Part shown: positions 18,917 through 29,984 of the stretch, in pieces
Layout of the letters: each line of letters starts with the position of its first letter
Position numbering within the stretch: position 1 is the stretch's first letter
Assembly: GCF_028471905.1 (NCBI RefSeq)
Contig: NZ_CP116902.1
Location: 3,398,501-3,462,500 of the forward strand
Source of the DNA: Aneurinibacillus uraniidurans
Lineage (GTDB): Bacteria; Bacillota; Bacilli; Aneurinibacillales; Aneurinibacillaceae
Direction of reading: 5' to 3'
Length of the DNA stretch: 64,000 nt
The notes under the pieces: model-generated
Seen by the model: the letters and a program-made list of their open reading frames with translations, nothing else
Told to the model about the DNA's origin: nothing
Databases searched by the model: none
Program-made: the position numbers and the translations under genes

Positions 18917-18944
18917 GAATGGCGGGACAGATGTCCCACCATTC
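18917..18944 (-). terminator. Intercistronic stem-loop between livJ and livH
   Basis: Thirteen-base arms GAATGGTGGGACA / TGTCCCGCCATTC (one mismatch) with almost no loop, and no clear T-run behind them. It probably attenuates transcription or protects the livJ message so that binding protein exceeds membrane components. Confidence 0.5.
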
Positions 18945-18971
18945 ATCTTGCCTATTTTGTTACATAATCTG

Positions 18972-20171
18972 TTACGGATTTACTTTCATTTTGAAGCCTT
19001 GCTTGCCATCTTTGTACTCAAGGATAGCGGCAGATTTAACCGGATTGTGTTGTGCATCAATGGTGATTTTACCGGATACGAGTTGAAGGTCTTTCGTGCT
19101 TGCGAGTGCATCTTTAATCTTCACTGGATCTGCATCGCCCGCACGCTTGATGGCATCAGCGAGAAGGTATCCAGTGTCATAGCCGAGCGCTGCGAAGCCA
19201 TCTGGAGTTTTATCTTTGTATTTCGCTTTAAATGCACTTACGAATTTTTGTACTTTCGGGTCGCTATCTTCTACAGAGTAGTGATTCGTGATGTATGTAT
19301 TGTTCAGTGCTTTTGCACCGGCAATCTCAATGAGCTTTGGAGAATCCCAGCCATCGCCACCCATGAATGGAACATTCAGACCAATCTCACGTGCCTGCTT
19401 CACAATAAGACCTACTTCTTCATAATAGCCCGGCAAAAATACGAAATCTGGATTCGCTGCCTTAATGCGTGTCAGCGTTGCACGGAAATCGGTATCCCCT
19501 TTTACATACGCTTCTTCTGCTGCTACCTTGCCACCGTTTTTGGCGTATGACTCTTTAAACGCTTTTGCTAAACCCTTCGAATAATCGCTTGATGTTTCAG
19601 TAAAGACAGCCGCATTTTTCGATTTTAATTCGTTGGATGCAAAGTTTGCTGCTACCGTACCTTGGAACGGGTCAATGAAGCATGTACGGAATACGAAATC
19701 ATTCACTTTACCAGCTTTGGACGTAATATCCGGGTTTGTTCCAGTTGGTGTTATGAGCGGAATTTTATTTTTCTCTGCGATTTGCACTTGAGATAGTGTA
19801 CTTGTACTTGTAGCTGCTCCAACAAGTGTTACAACTTTGTTCTGGCTAACCAGCTTGAGTGCGCCAGCTGTTGCTTCTGCCGGGTCAGACTTGTTGTCCA
19901 CTTTTACAACTTCAATTTTCTTGCCGTTAACGCCTTCTTTATTGATTTCTTCAAGTGCAAGATCAAGCCCTTCGCTCAGTGATTGCCCATATGACGCTAC
20001 CCCACCAGAAAGTTCAAGGTTTGCCCCAATCTTAATCGTATCGCCACTGCCGCCTGCCGCTTTTTTGTCTCCGCCAGCCGTCTCCTTTGCTCCGCCGCCG
20101 CAACCTGCTACTACGCCTGCTGAAAGCATAAGTGACATGGCAATTCCGAGTGCTTTTCGTTTGTCCATCAT
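18972..20171 (-). CDS. livJ: Branched-chain amino acid ABC transporter substrate-binding lipoprotein
   Basis: Extracellular type I periplasmic-binding-fold lipoprotein, 399 aa, delivering Leu/Ile/Val or related amino acids to LivHM. The signal ends in VVAGC with Cys24 lipidated, followed by a Gly/Lys linker. The mature part has IKIGANLELSGGVASYGQS, VKVDNKSDPAEATAG and TGTNPDITSK, typical of the Leu-binding family. AGGGGGG precedes two adjacent ATGs (20171, 20168). It is first in the operon. Confidence 0.94.
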   Translation of the reverse strand: MMDKRKALGIAMSLMLSAGVVAGCGGGAKETAGGDKKAAGGSGDTIKIGANLELSGGVASYGQSLSEGLDLALEEINKEGVNGKKIEVVKVDNKSDPAEATAGALKLVSQNKVVTLVGAATSTSTLSQVQIAEKNKIPLITPTGTNPDITSKAGKVNDFVFRTCFIDPFQGTVAANFASNELKSKNAAVFTETSSDYSKGLAKAFKESYAKNGGKVAAEEAYVKGDTDFRATLTRIKAANPDFVFLPGYYEEVGLIVKQAREIGLNVPFMGGDGWDSPKLIEIAGAKALNNTYITNHYSVEDSDPKVQKFVSAFKAKYKDKTPDGFAALGYDTGYLLADAIKRAGDADPVKIKDALASTKDLQLVSGKITIDAQHNPVKSAAILEYKDGKQGFKMKVNP

Positions 20172-20453
20172 TATTACCCCCCTAAAAATTTGTAAAAATT
20201 ATTTTGTGATGAAATAGTTTGTTTTGCTGCTAAAGTATTGTTCTATACATGATTTTATTACCAGCAAAACAATTAGGAACACATATATTATTCTGAAAAC
20301 ATTTTATATTATTATTCTGAATTCGTCTAGAGTACTGCGCTACAGTAGTAAATTATTAATGTAATAATTCAGACGACATGTAATATTTCCCTCTATGTAT
20401 CAAGCATATTCCGGTTCATTTGCTGCATCATAAAAACGAAGGAGGGAGTCTAC
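20172..20453. promoter_or_regulatory. AT-rich divergent region with possible CodY site
   Basis: No gene is seen. ATTATTCTGAA occurs twice as an exact direct repeat (20287-20297 and 20311-20321). The first copy lies in ATTATTCTGAAAACA, which matches 11 of 15 bases of the CodY consensus AATTTTCWGAAAATT. CodY control of LIV transport is known in Bacillales, so this is plausible but weak. I could not assign the livJ promoter with certainty. Confidence 0.35.
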
Positions 20454-20708
20454 ATGAAGAAAAATATAGGTACCTTTGATGCACTCGTTCGGATCACAAT
20501 CGGGATGGCTGGACTCGCATACAGCACTTCTAAAATGATTCGTCATCCACACCGCACAGCTCCCCTGCTTCTGGCAGCCGTATTCGGAATGAAGGTTGCA
20601 GAAGGGATTACCCGTTATTGTCCTCTCATGGATATGATGGACAAGAGTACATGCACGGATGAAACAGACTCGTACAATACGCGAAAACATATGCGACGGA
20701 TGCGCTAA
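20454..20708 (+). CDS. DUF2892 (YgaP-like) small membrane protein
   Basis: Protein of 84 aa with the DUF2892 start MKKNIGTFDALVRITIGMAG, two predicted membrane helices (around 14-27 and 38-52) and a polar His/Arg-rich tail. In other proteins this domain is fused to rhodanese and anchors it to the membrane; alone its role is unknown. AAGGAGGG lies six bases upstream of the ATG. It forms a short operon with the 43-residue gene that starts 12 bases downstream. Confidence 0.82.
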   Translation: MKKNIGTFDALVRITIGMAGLAYSTSKMIRHPHRTAPLLLAAVFGMKVAEGITRYCPLMDMMDKSTCTDETDSYNTRKHMRRMR

Positions 20709-20720
20709 GGAGCGAATTTC

Positions 20721-20852
20721 ATGGATCGATTAACATGGGAAGTATTTAGTGACAATGCATATGTAATCATAACCGTTGTCGCCTCAATTGCGGTTGTTGC
20801 CTATGCCTGGGCAAAATTCAACAGCAAAGCAAGAAGCCGCTACAAGTCGTAG
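20721..20852 (+). CDS. Small single-helix membrane protein, 43 aa, unknown
   Basis: Short ORF with a strong ribosome binding site (AAGGAG, eight bases before ATG). The product has a polar start, one hydrophobic helix (AYVIITVVASIAVVAYAWA, about residues 13-31) and a basic tail (KFNSKARSRYKS). The stop codon lies inside the 5' arm of the terminator hairpin. I do not recognise a family. It is probably translated, given spacing and context. Confidence 0.6.
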   Translation: MDRLTWEVFSDNAYVIITVVASIAVVAYAWAKFNSKARSRYKS

Positions 20853-20866
20853 CGGCTTCTTTTTGT
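20831..20866. terminator. Bidirectional terminator between the small operon and purD
   Basis: Perfect 13-bp stem AAGAAGCCGCTAC / GTAGCGGCTTCTT with a 5-base loop, with T-runs on the plus strand. It is convergent between the plus-strand small genes and the end of the purine operon. Confidence 0.85.
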
Positions 20867-20875
20867 ATCACACGA

Positions 20876-22159
20876 TTATGAACGGCTCTCTGCACGGCGC
20901 AGTGCTTTCGCTGCAATATCGGTACGATAATGCGCACCTGCAAATGAGATGCCTTTAATGGTTTCATAGGCTTTACGTTTCGCTTCATGCAAGTCAGATC
21001 CGAGCGCAGTGATGCCCAGCACACGGCCACCATTCGTCACGATCTGGCCGTCTTTTTCCGCTGTTCCTGCATGGAATACAATCACGTCTTGTGTCGGTTC
21101 CGACAGTCCCGTAATTACACATCCTTTTGGATACGAACCAGGGTAACCTTCTGATGCCATGATGACACATACGGCTGCATCATCTTTCCATTTTACCTCT
21201 TCCATCTCTGCGAGACGTCCTTCTGCGACAGCGAGGAAAATCTCCGCCAGATCACTTGCAAGACGAGGCAGAACAACCTGGGTTTCCGGGTCTCCAAAGC
21301 GTGCATTGTACTCAATAACCTTCGGACCTTGCTCGGTCATCATCAAGCCAGTGTACAAAATACCACGGAATGAAATACCTTCCTGCACCATTGCTTTAGC
21401 GGTTGGAAGAACAATCGTGTCAATCGCCTGCTGCACGATTGCAGCGTCCATATGCGGCACAGGAGAATATGTACCCATTCCGCCTGTGTTCGGCCCTTTA
21501 TCATCGTCAAACACTGGTTTATGATCTTGTGACGGCACCATCGGAATCACCGTCTCGCCATCTACAAACGACAGAATCGTCATCTCTTCGCCAGTCAAAT
21601 ATTCTTCAACTACAACACGCGCACCCGCACCAGCAAATGTATCTTCAACCATCATCGAGTGAAGTGCCTCTTCTGCTTCTTCCAGTGTCATCGCTACGAC
21701 AACACCTTTACCTGCTGCAAGTCCGTCCGCTTTAATGACGATCGGCGCTCCCTGCTCCCGTACGTAAGCACGTGCCTGTTCATAGTCCGTAAATGACTGG
21801 TAGCCACCTGTCGGAATCCCGTATTTCAACATTAAGTCTTTGGCGAATTTTTTACTGCCTTCCATCATCGCCGCCAGACGGTTCGGACCAAATACTTTTA
21901 ATCCAGCTTCTTCGAACGCATCCACGATGCCCGCAAGCAGCGGATCTTCTGGACCGATCACAGTCAGCTCAATGTTTTCTTGTTTCGCAAACGCAATCAG
22001 TGCCGCAAAATCATTTACATCAATTGGCACACACTCTGCCATCTGTGCAATACCTGCGTTCCCCGGCGCACAGTACACTTTCTCTACGCTCGGGCTTTGT
22101 TGAAGCTTCCAGACAAGCGCATGCTCCCGGCCGCCGCTTCCTACAACGAGTACCTTCAT
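20876..22159 (-). CDS. purD: Phosphoribosylamine-glycine ligase (GAR synthetase)
   Basis: ATP-grasp enzyme for step 2 of purine synthesis: 5-phosphoribosylamine + glycine + ATP gives GAR. The 427-residue protein shows MKVLVVGSGGREHALVWKL, the ATP-grasp segment PIVIKADGLAAGKGVVVA and EYNARFGDPETQ (metal and substrate site). Length is normal. It is the last gene of the purine operon, 21 bases after purH, and is followed by a terminator. Confidence 0.97.
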   Translation of the reverse strand: MKVLVVGSGGREHALVWKLQQSPSVEKVYCAPGNAGIAQMAECVPIDVNDFAALIAFAKQENIELTVIGPEDPLLAGIVDAFEEAGLKVFGPNRLAAMMEGSKKFAKDLMLKYGIPTGGYQSFTDYEQARAYVREQGAPIVIKADGLAAGKGVVVAMTLEEAEEALHSMMVEDTFAGAGARVVVEEYLTGEEMTILSFVDGETVIPMVPSQDHKPVFDDDKGPNTGGMGTYSPVPHMDAAIVQQAIDTIVLPTAKAMVQEGISFRGILYTGLMMTEQGPKVIEYNARFGDPETQVVLPRLASDLAEIFLAVAEGRLAEMEEVKWKDDAAVCVIMASEGYPGSYPKGCVITGLSEPTQDVIVFHAGTAEKDGQIVTNGGRVLGITALGSDLHEAKRKAYETIKGISFAGAHYRTDIAAKALRRAESRS

Positions 22160-22180
22160 ATACAGGCTTCCTCCCTGGAA

Positions 22181-23722
22181 TTAGTGTTTAAAATGACGTA
22201 CTTTCGTGAATACCATTGCAATGCCGTGTTCATTCGCTGCTTTGATTGAGTCTTCATCGCGAATCGAGCCACCTGGCTGGATAATCGCTGTGATGCCAGC
22301 TTTTGCTGCTTCTTCGAGTGTATCCGGCATTGGGAAGAATGCATCAGACGCCAGGATACTGCCTTTCGCCTTCTCGCCTGCTTGCTCAATCGCAATACGT
22401 GCAGAACCAACACGATTCATCTGGCCTGCGCCAACTCCAACGGTCGAGCTATCTTTTACGAGCACGATTGCATTTGATTTAACATGCTTCACAACATTCC
22501 AACCAAACAGCATTTGTTCAACTTCTGCGTCAGTTGGTTTGCGGTCTGTTACAACTTCAAGGTCCGCTGCTGTGATGCGTTTTGTATCTTCAGTTTGAAT
22601 GAGAACGCCACCTTCGACACTTGCCAGCTTCCAGTCGCCTTTCTCTTTGCGAACCACTTCACCAAGCTCAAGGAGACGTAAGTTTTTCTTTTCTTTCAAT
22701 ATTTCAAGCGCTTCATCCGTAAACGATGGAGCCATAATAATTTCTAAGAAGATTTCTTTCAGTTCCAGAGCTGTTTGTTTATCGATCGGACGATTAGCCG
22801 CAATGATACCACCAAAGATCGAAACTGGATCGGATTCATACGCTTTGCGGAATGCAGCATAGATCGTTTCACCGATACCTACGCCGCATGGATTTGTATG
22901 TTTCACGGCTACAACCGCTGGCTGATCGAATTCTTTTACGATATTCAGTGCCGCATTGCCGTCGTTGATGTTGTTGTAAGAAAGCTCTTTACCATGCAAT
23001 TGTTTTGCTGTTGCGATATTGCCTGTACCTGCAAGCGGCTCACGGTAGAATGCAGCTGCTTGATGCGGATTTTCACCGTAGCGGAGATCTTGTACTTTTT
23101 CAAATGTAACTGTGTATGTTTCCGCCAGCTCTTCGCCCACTTGAGCTGTAAGATATTGAGAGATCAGTGCATCGTATGCAGCTGTATGACGGAAGACTTT
23201 AGCTGCAAGCTTGCGTTTTGTCTCAGCAGACAGCTCGCCGCCTTCTTTCAGCTCAGCTACAACTTTGCCATAATCCGCTGCATCAACAACTACGCCGACA
23301 AACTTGTGGTTTTTCGCTGCGGAACGAAGCATTGTTGGGCCACCGATGTCGATGTTTTCGATTGCTTCTGCAAATTCTACATCCGGCTTGCTGATTGTTT
23401 CTTTGAACGGATACAGATTTACAACAACGAGATCGATCGGTGTAATGTTGTGCTCACCAATTTGCTGCATGTGCTTTTCATCGTCACGCACTGCAAGCAG
23501 ACCGCCGTGGATATGCGGATCGAGTGTTTTCAGACGACCATCGAGAATTTCCGGGAATCCTGTTACTTCAGAAATACCGATTACGTCTACGCCTTCTTTT
23601 TGCAGCATGGTTGCTGTGCCGCCTGTAGAGATGATTTCTACACCAAGCTTGGACAATTCTTTTGCGAATTCTACAATTCCTGTTTTATCGGATACGCTGA
23701 TTAATGCGCGTTTTACGCTCAC
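22181..23722 (-). CDS. purH: Bifunctional AICAR transformylase / IMP cyclohydrolase
   Basis: Catalyses the last two steps to IMP. The 513-residue protein has the N-terminal MGS-like cyclohydrolase domain ([28 protein letters not shown], about 1-145). The C-terminal transformylase domain includes [13 protein letters not shown] and [10 protein letters not shown], with its catalytic Lys-His. It sits between purN and purD. Confidence 0.97.
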   Translation of the reverse strand: MSVKRALISVSDKTGIVEFAKELSKLGVEIISTGGTATMLQKEGVDVIGISEVTGFPEILDGRLKTLDPHIHGGLLAVRDDEKHMQQIGEHNITPIDLVVVNLYPFKETISKPDVEFAEAIENIDIGGPTMLRSAAKNHKFVGVVVDAADYGKVVAELKEGGELSAETKRKLAAKVFRHTAAYDALISQYLTAQVGEELAETYTVTFEKVQDLRYGENPHQAAAFYREPLAGTGNIATAKQLHGKELSYNNINDGNAALNIVKEFDQPAVVAVKHTNPCGVGIGETIYAAFRKAYESDPVSIFGGIIAANRPIDKQTALELKEIFLEIIMAPSFTDEALEILKEKKNLRLLELGEVVRKEKGDWKLASVEGGVLIQTEDTKRITAADLEVVTDRKPTDAEVEQMLFGWNVVKHVKSNAIVLVKDSSTVGVGAGQMNRVGSARIAIEQAGEKAKGSILASDAFFPMPDTLEEAAKAGITAIIQPGGSIRDEDSIKAANEHGIAMVFTKVRHFKH

Positions 23723-23751
23723 TCTCGTTCACTCCTCATTATCATTAAAAG

Positions 23752-24357
23752 TTAGGCGATAATTTCAACCCGACGTCCATCTAATTTCACGCGATTGTTG
23801 ACAAGCAGCTGTACCACTTCTGGTAAAAGTAAATGCTCCTCTGCGTGAATACGTACCGCTAGTGTTTCTTCTGTATCCCCTTGTTGTACCTCTACCGTCC
23901 GCTGGGCAATAATCGGTCCTGTGTCCATTCCTTCATCAACGAAATGAACTGTAATTCCGGTCACTTTAACCCCATAACGAAATGCCTGTCCAATTGCATC
24001 TTTACCTGAAAAAGACGGCAGAAGGGACGGATGCAGATTAATCATCCGTCCGCCGTATGCCCGAAGCAACGTCTCACCAATCAAGCGCATGTAGCCAGCA
24101 AGAATGATATGCTCTACACCTGCTTCTTCAAGACGACGCAAAATTTCTGTTTCAAATGCAACCTTATCGGGATATTCCTTCGCCTGAAAGACGAAGGTTG
24201 GAATGCCATACTGTGCTGCACGCTCGAGCACATACGCCCCTGGTTTATCGCAAACAAGCAGGACAATGTCCGCACCTGTGATTGTTCCATTCTCAATCGC
24301 TTCCATAATGGCTCCAAAGTTAGAGCCACTACCGGATGCAAATACTGCAAGCTTCAT
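23752..24357 (-). CDS. purN: GAR transformylase (formyl-THF dependent)
   Basis: Step 3 of purine synthesis: transfers formyl from 10-formyl-THF to GAR. 201 aa, with LAVFASGSGSNF (phosphoribosyl loop), AGYMRLIG, the catalytic stretch INLHPSLLPSF and VHFVDEGMDTGPIIAQ with the conserved Asp. The start shares a base with the purM stop, a coupled arrangement. Confidence 0.97.
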   Translation of the reverse strand: MKLAVFASGSGSNFGAIMEAIENGTITGADIVLLVCDKPGAYVLERAAQYGIPTFVFQAKEYPDKVAFETEILRRLEEAGVEHIILAGYMRLIGETLLRAYGGRMINLHPSLLPSFSGKDAIGQAFRYGVKVTGITVHFVDEGMDTGPIIAQRTVEVQQGDTEETLAVRIHAEEHLLLPEVVQLLVNNRVKLDGRRVEIIA

Positions 24358-25397
24358 TACCAGTTCACCCCGCCAAATTGAACGTCCTGATTGCCAGAGA
24401 TAATACGGCCAATTTGGAAAGCTTGCTCACCTGCTTCTGCCAACACACGCATCGCTTCCGCAGCGTCTTCCTCTTTCACAACGGCAATCATACCGATGCC
24501 CATGTTAAACGTACGGAACATATCCGGCTTCGATACGCTACCTTTTTGCTCGATCAAATCAAAGATAGGCAGAATCGGCCATGAACCGTAAGCAATCTCT
24601 GCAGATGTTCCTTCTGGAAGCACGCGCGGAATGTTGTCATAAAAACCGCCGCCTGTAATGTGGACAAATCCTTTTACGTCTACACGATCCATCAAAGACA
24701 AGCAAGACTTCACATACAGTCGTGTCGGAGTCAGCAATGTATCCCCCAGCTTACCGCCGAGTTCTGCGACTTCATCCTGCAAAGAAAGACCTGCTTTTTC
24801 AAGCAGTACATTGCGCACAAGTGAGAACCCATTGCTATGCACACCGCTTGATGCCATACCAATGATTACATCACCTGGTGCAATGCGTTTGCCGTCAATA
24901 ATCCGATCTGCATCGACGACACCTACACTAAAGCCAGCAATGTCATACTCGGATTCTTCATACATGCCTGGCATCTCAGCCGTTTCGCCACCAATGAGCG
25001 CACAGCCGGATTGCTCACAACCATCGGCGATGCCTTTTACAATTGCTTCGATTCGCTCTGGCACAACTTTGCCACATGCGAGGTAATCAAGGAAAAACAG
25101 CGGCTCCGCTCCTTGTACCACAATGTCATTAACACACATTGCCACTGCATCGATACCGATTGTATCGTGGCGATCCATACCGAACGCAATTTTTAATTTC
25201 GTGCCCACACCGTCTGTTCCAGAGACGAGAACCGGCTTCTTATATTTGGCCGTATCGAGGCCAAACAAGGCACCGAATCCGCCCAAGTCTGTTAGAACTT
25301 CCGGGCGGAATGTGCGCTTCACGTGTTTTTTCATCCGTTCAACCGCTTCGTTGCCAGCGTCAATATCTACACCAGCCTGTTTGTATGCCTCACTCAT
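24357..25397 (-). CDS. purM: AIR synthetase (phosphoribosylformylglycinamidine cyclo-ligase)
   Basis: Step 5 of purine synthesis: ATP-dependent ring closure of FGAM to AIR. 346 aa, PurM/ThiL/SelD-like fold. Marker segments are [49 protein letters not shown] and [10 protein letters not shown]. It lies between purF and purN with minimal gaps. Confidence 0.97.
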   Translation of the reverse strand: MSEAYKQAGVDIDAGNEAVERMKKHVKRTFRPEVLTDLGGFGALFGLDTAKYKKPVLVSGTDGVGTKLKIAFGMDRHDTIGIDAVAMCVNDIVVQGAEPLFFLDYLACGKVVPERIEAIVKGIADGCEQSGCALIGGETAEMPGMYEESEYDIAGFSVGVVDADRIIDGKRIAPGDVIIGMASSGVHSNGFSLVRNVLLEKAGLSLQDEVAELGGKLGDTLLTPTRLYVKSCLSLMDRVDVKGFVHITGGGFYDNIPRVLPEGTSAEIAYGSWPILPIFDLIEQKGSVSKPDMFRTFNMGIGMIAVVKEEDAAEAMRVLAEAGEQAFQIGRIISGNQDVQFGGVNW

Positions 25398-25409
25398 GTT
25401 CTCTCTCCC

Positions 25410-26846
25410 TCACTTGTGCACGCAGTTTTTCGTATCTTCATAAATCTCAGTCGGGTACTGACCGGTAAAGCAAGCTAGGCAATGGCCGCGATTCGGTGCG
25501 CTATCTTCTTGTCCAATCGCATCAATCATGCCTTCTGGTGACAGGAAGTAAAGAGAATCGGCTCCGATCATCTCGCGGATTTCCTCGAGGGATTTTGTCG
25601 CCGCAATTAACTCTTCCCGACTGGATGTATCAATTCCATAGAAGCATGGATTTTTTACCGGCGGAGAACTAATGCGCACATGTACTTCTTTCGCGCCAGC
25701 TTCCCTGAGCATAGAGACAATTCGTCCACTTGTCGTCCCGCGTACGATGGAGTCATCAATCATCACTACACGCTTGCCTTCGACAACTTTACGAACCGCA
25801 CTTAGCTTCATACGCACGCCACGTGCCCGCATTTCTTGCGTTGGCTGAATAAACGTACGACCTACATAACGATTTTTGATCAGACCAAGCTCATACGGCA
25901 GACCCGCTGCTTCCGCATAACCAATCGCCGCCGATGTGCTTGAATCCGGTACACCTGTTACGATGTCCGCTTCCACAACCGGGGCTTCGCGGAACAACTG
26001 GCGACCCAGTTCTTTTCGTGCCAGATGGACGTTAATTCCGCCAATGTCGCTATCTGGACGAGCAAAATAAATGTATTCAAACGAACAAGTCGCACGCTGT
26101 GCCTGTCCAGCAAATCGCTCAGAACGCAGACCGTTCTCATCAATAATAATCATCTCACCCGGCTCTACATCGCGGATGACTTCCGCGCCTACCGTGTCAA
26201 ATGCGCACGTTTCAGATGAAACAACATAGCCACCATCTCCCATGCGACCCAGTACAAGTGGACGCAAACCATTCGGGTCAAGTGCCACGATCAGTTTCTT
26301 CTCCGTCATGACAAGCAGCGCATACGCCCCTTTAATCATGCCGAGAGCATGGCGTACTGCCTCTTCAATTTCATAGCCAGAACGGGCGATCAGATGGGCA
26401 ATAACCTCTGTATCGCTCGTTGTTTGGAAAATAGAACCCTGACGTTCCAATTGATGACGTACTTGATCCGCATTAACGAGATTCCCGTTATGAGCAAGTG
26501 CAAGATTGCCATCTGTATATTTAAATACGAGCGGTTGAGCATTCTCGATTTTGCTTTCGCCTGCCGTTGTATAACGAACATGACCGATTGCCATTTTTCC
26601 GTGAATCTCTTCTAACTGACCGCCGTTAAACGCTTCCGTTACAAGCCCCATCCCACGGTGATACGAGAACACCTCGCCATTCGATGCACAGATGCCCGCG
26701 CTTTCCTGACCACGGTGCTGCAGGGCATGAATGCCGTAGTACGTAATTTGTGGAGCATCAGGGTGGTTGTACACCCCGAAAACTCCGCACTCTTCGTTTA
26801 ATTTATCCCACAGGTCGTCGTGTTCGAACTTCATGCCATCAGACAT
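25410..26846 (-). CDS. purF: Amidophosphoribosyltransferase (PRPP amidotransferase)
   Basis: First committed step: PRPP + glutamine gives phosphoribosylamine. 478 aa. A 19-residue propeptide precedes the catalytic Cys20 ([10 protein letters not shown]). The PRPP motif [18 protein letters not shown] is present, as are the Cys residues in [18 protein letters not shown] and GHCLACF, which hold the 4Fe-4S cluster in the B. subtilis enzyme. The start (AAGGA nine bases upstream) overlaps the end of purL by 16 bases. Confidence 0.97.
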   Translation of the reverse strand: MSDGMKFEHDDLWDKLNEECGVFGVYNHPDAPQITYYGIHALQHRGQESAGICASNGEVFSYHRGMGLVTEAFNGGQLEEIHGKMAIGHVRYTTAGESKIENAQPLVFKYTDGNLALAHNGNLVNADQVRHQLERQGSIFQTTSDTEVIAHLIARSGYEIEEAVRHALGMIKGAYALLVMTEKKLIVALDPNGLRPLVLGRMGDGGYVVSSETCAFDTVGAEVIRDVEPGEMIIIDENGLRSERFAGQAQRATCSFEYIYFARPDSDIGGINVHLARKELGRQLFREAPVVEADIVTGVPDSSTSAAIGYAEAAGLPYELGLIKNRYVGRTFIQPTQEMRARGVRMKLSAVRKVVEGKRVVMIDDSIVRGTTSGRIVSMLREAGAKEVHVRISSPPVKNPCFYGIDTSSREELIAATKSLEEIREMIGADSLYFLSPEGMIDAIGQEDSAPNRGHCLACFTGQYPTEIYEDTKNCVHK

Positions 26847-29059
26847 CCGATCGCATCCTTCCAGGCCGCTTTCAATTCAGCGAGCGGCGTATTGATCACT
26901 TCTCGACCGTTTACTTTTATATTCACTGCATCAGTTCCAACGGTTCCGATGACGGCAAACGGTGTGCCATTAGCTTCTGCGACTGCTTTCACTGCATCTA
27001 CATTTTCTTTCTTCACACTAAGCAAAACACGGGATTGCGATTCGCTGAACAGCGCTACGTCTGCACGCAGATCGCTTGTCCAGTCTACCTGTACACCAAG
27101 TCCTGGAGCAGCCGATTCCACAAGCGCTACTGCCAGACCGCCTTCAGCAAGGTCATGCGCAGATGATACGAGTCCGTTACGAATTGCATCAAGCACTGTA
27201 TCTTGCAGCTTTTTCTCAACAGCCAGATCAATCACTGGCGGACGGCCACTAATGTTGCCATTCATTTGTTTCTGGTATTCCGAACCGCCCAGTTCTGCTT
27301 TCGTTTCACCCAACAGAACGATTACATCGCCTTCGTTCTTGAATGCTTGAGTTGTAATATGATCAACATCACGGATCAGACCAACCAGACCGACTACCGG
27401 AGTCGGATAGACAGCTTCTCCGTTTGTTTCGTTGTACAGACTTACGTTCCCGCCGATAACTGGCGAATTCAGCACGCGGCATGCTTCTGCCATGCCATCC
27501 ACTGCTTTTTCGAACTGCCAGAAAATATCCGGCTTCTCTGGATTCCCGAAGTTAAGGCAATCCGTTACCCCAAGTGGTTCAGCACCGGAGCATACAACGT
27601 TGCGTGCTGCTTCTGCTACCGCAATCGCACCGCCCACTTCTGGGTCGAGGTATACGTAACGTCCGTTACAGTCGATGCTCATTGCCAATGCTTTGCGTGT
27701 GCCGCGAATCGCTACGACTGCCGCATCAGAGCCCGGTACGACTGCTGTATTCGTCCGTACCATGTAATCGTACTGATTGTATACCCATTCCTTGCTTGCA
27801 ACAGTTGGCGCACCAAGCACTTGTTTGAGTGCCGCTGTATAATCAGCTGGTTCAGCCAATGCTGTTGTATCTACATCTGCATTTGCCGCATAGTATGCCG
27901 GCTCTGCAGATGGTTTATGATAAACCGGTGCGTCTTCTGCCAGACTATCTACCGGTACTTCTGCTGCTACTTCCCCTTTGTGGAGGAGACGAAGTTTGCC
28001 ATCATCCGTTACACGACCGATCACAACGGAATGCAGACCCCATTTTTCAAAAATCTTTTCAACTTCTGCTTCGCGTCCTTCATGCACAACGACAAGCATA
28101 CGTTCTTGCGATTCAGACAGCATCATCTCGTATGGTGTCATGTCTTTCTCGCGCTGTGGTACAAGGTCAAGATTCAGCTCAATGCCGTTGCCTGCTTTAC
28201 TTGCCATCTCCGCACTTGAAGAAGTAAGACCAGCCGCACCCATATCCTGAATACCTGCTACCGCGCCTGTCTGAATCAGTTCCAGACATGCTTCAAGCAA
28301 TAGTTTTTCCATGAACGGGTCGCCAACTTGTACTGCCGGACGTTTTGCTTCGGAATCTTCGCTTAACTCCTCGGATGCGAACGTTGCACCGTGAATTCCA
28401 TCACGTCCAGTTGCAGCTCCCACGTACATAACCGGGTTGCCTACACCTTTCGCGACACCTTTTTGAATCTGGTCGTGGTCGATTAAACCGACACACATTG
28501 CATTTACGAGCGGATTGCCATCATAGCACGGATCAAAGACAACTTCCCCGCCCACTGTCGGAATCCCCATACAGTTACCGTAGCCTGCAATACCAGCTAC
28601 TACGTTTTCAAACAAGTATTTCATGCGCGGTGTTTCCAGTTCACCAAAACGCAGTGAGTTGAGCATCGCGATTGGACGCGCACCCATTGAGAAAACATCA
28701 CGGATAATACCGCCTACACCTGTTGCCGCACCTTGATATGGCTCAATCGCAGATGGGTGGTTGTGGCTTTCTACTTTAAATACAACCGCCTGATTATCGC
28801 CAATGTCGATAATACCTGCACCCTCGCCCGGACCTTGTAGAACGTGCGGGCCAGATGTTGGGAAGCGGCGAAGAACTGGCTTCGAGTTCTTATAGCTGCA
28901 GTGCTCCGACCACATAACACTGAACAGACCCGTTTCGGTATAATTCGGCTGTCTTCCAATTATTTTGACAACTTGAGCAAATTCCTCATCTGTCAAACCC
29001 ATTTCACGGTAGATTTTTTCATCAGCAATCTGTTGCGGATTAGGCTCTTTGTGTGACAC
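26831..29059 (-). CDS. purL: FGAM synthase subunit PurL
   Basis: Synthetase subunit of the three-part (PurSQL) step 4 enzyme, 742 aa. It contains [40 protein letters not shown] and two repeated PurM-like halves. The frame is open 27 codons further, but GTG at 29059 has GGAGGG nine bases upstream and matches the usual PurL start, so I use it. It overlaps the purQ end by 20 bases, implying coupled translation. Confidence 0.96.
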   Translation of the reverse strand: MSHKEPNPQQIADEKIYREMGLTDEEFAQVVKIIGRQPNYTETGLFSVMWSEHCSYKNSKPVLRRFPTSGPHVLQGPGEGAGIIDIGDNQAVVFKVESHNHPSAIEPYQGAATGVGGIIRDVFSMGARPIAMLNSLRFGELETPRMKYLFENVVAGIAGYGNCMGIPTVGGEVVFDPCYDGNPLVNAMCVGLIDHDQIQKGVAKGVGNPVMYVGAATGRDGIHGATFASEELSEDSEAKRPAVQVGDPFMEKLLLEACLELIQTGAVAGIQDMGAAGLTSSSAEMASKAGNGIELNLDLVPQREKDMTPYEMMLSESQERMLVVVHEGREAEVEKIFEKWGLHSVVIGRVTDDGKLRLLHKGEVAAEVPVDSLAEDAPVYHKPSAEPAYYAANADVDTTALAEPADYTAALKQVLGAPTVASKEWVYNQYDYMVRTNTAVVPGSDAAVVAIRGTRKALAMSIDCNGRYVYLDPEVGGAIAVAEAARNVVCSGAEPLGVTDCLNFGNPEKPDIFWQFEKAVDGMAEACRVLNSPVIGGNVSLYNETNGEAVYPTPVVGLVGLIRDVDHITTQAFKNEGDVIVLLGETKAELGGSEYQKQMNGNISGRPPVIDLAVEKKLQDTVLDAIRNGLVSSAHDLAEGGLAVALVESAAPGLGVQVDWTSDLRADVALFSESQSRVLLSVKKENVDAVKAVAEANGTPFAVIGTVGTDAVNIKVNGREVINTPLAELKAAWKDAIGCLMA

Positions 29060-29732
29060 CGTTTTTGTCCCTCCAGCTCTGTAAGATCGAAGTAAACATG
29101 CGTTTTCCGTCTGCGGAACCGAGCCATTCATGAACAGCACGTTCCGGGTGCGGCATCATGCCAAGCACGTTGCCTTCTTTGTTGATAATACCTGCAATAT
29201 TGTCGATCGATCCGTTCGGGTTTGTACCCGCATAACGGAATACGATTTGATTGTTTTTCTCCATGTCTGCAAGTGTTGCCTCGTCACAGTAGTAATTACC
29301 GTCACCGTGCGCGATTGGAATCTGAATGATCTCGCCTGCTGCATACTCAGATGTAAACACCGTATCATTGTTTTCTACGCGAAGGTCAACCATCTCACAA
29401 CGGAATTTCAGACTCTGATTGCGGCGCAGTGCACCTGGTAGAAGACCTGCTTCTGTTAACACCTGGAATCCATTGCATACGCCCATAACAAGCTTGCCTT
29501 TAGCTGCTGCTTCTTTCACGCTGGTCATCACACGCGCCATACTTGCCATCGCACCTGGACGCAAGTAGTCGCCATACGAGAATCCACCCGGCAGAAGAAT
29601 GCAGTCAAACTCATCAAGGTTGCTCTCTGCATGCCATACGTATTCGACCGGCTCACCGAGGCAATCTTCTACTGCTTTGTACATATCAATGTCACAGTTC
29701 GAACCCGGAAATACAAGGACTGCACATTTCAT
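29040..29732 (-). CDS. purQ: FGAM synthase glutaminase subunit PurQ
   Basis: Class I glutamine amidotransferase that feeds ammonia to PurL, 230 aa. It has [31 protein letters not shown], the nucleophile Cys in [11 protein letters not shown], and the His/Glu pair in [14 protein letters not shown]. It starts three bases after the purS stop. Confidence 0.97.
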   Translation of the reverse strand: MKCAVLVFPGSNCDIDMYKAVEDCLGEPVEYVWHAESNLDEFDCILLPGGFSYGDYLRPGAMASMARVMTSVKEAAAKGKLVMGVCNGFQVLTEAGLLPGALRRNQSLKFRCEMVDLRVENNDTVFTSEYAAGEIIQIPIAHGDGNYYCDEATLADMEKNNQIVFRYAGTNPNGSIDNIAGIINKEGNVLGMMPHPERAVHEWLGSADGKRMFTSILQSWRDKNGVTQRA

Positions 29733-29735
29733 CGT

Positions 29736-29984
29736 TTATGCCTCCACCATCTCGAAGCGATAGTCTTCGATCACTGTATTCGCCAAAAGTTTCTCACACA
29801 TCTCAGTGAGACGCTCTTCTGCTGCCTGACGGCTATCAACGTTTAATTCCACTTCCATGTATTTACCGATGCGAACATCGCGTACTTCATCGAAGCCAAG
29901 GGAATGAAGTGAACCTTTTACCGCGCTGCCTTGCGGATCGAGAACTGATTCTTTGAGCGTGACATATACAGTAGCTTTAAACAT
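29736..29984 (-). CDS. purS: FGAM synthase small subunit PurS
   Basis: Small subunit (82 aa) needed to assemble PurL with PurQ. The sequence [18 protein letters not shown], followed by [17 protein letters not shown], is diagnostic. The start ATG at 29984 has GGGGGAG six bases upstream and lies within the end of purC (8-base overlap). A longer frame to 29999 has no good ribosome site. Confidence 0.95.
   Translation of the reverse strand: MFKATVYVTLKESVLDPQGSAVKGSLHSLGFDEVRDVRIGKYMEVELNVDSRQAAEERLTEMCEKLLANTVIEDYRFEMVEA

Noticed and set aside
22775..23704. A 309-codon plus-strand frame opposite purH
   Set aside because: Antisense shadow of purH with the same Cys/Phe-rich composition; no start signal.
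27203..28219. A 338-codon plus-strand frame opposite purL
   Set aside because: Antisense of a conserved gene; composition and lack of a ribosome site argue against coding.
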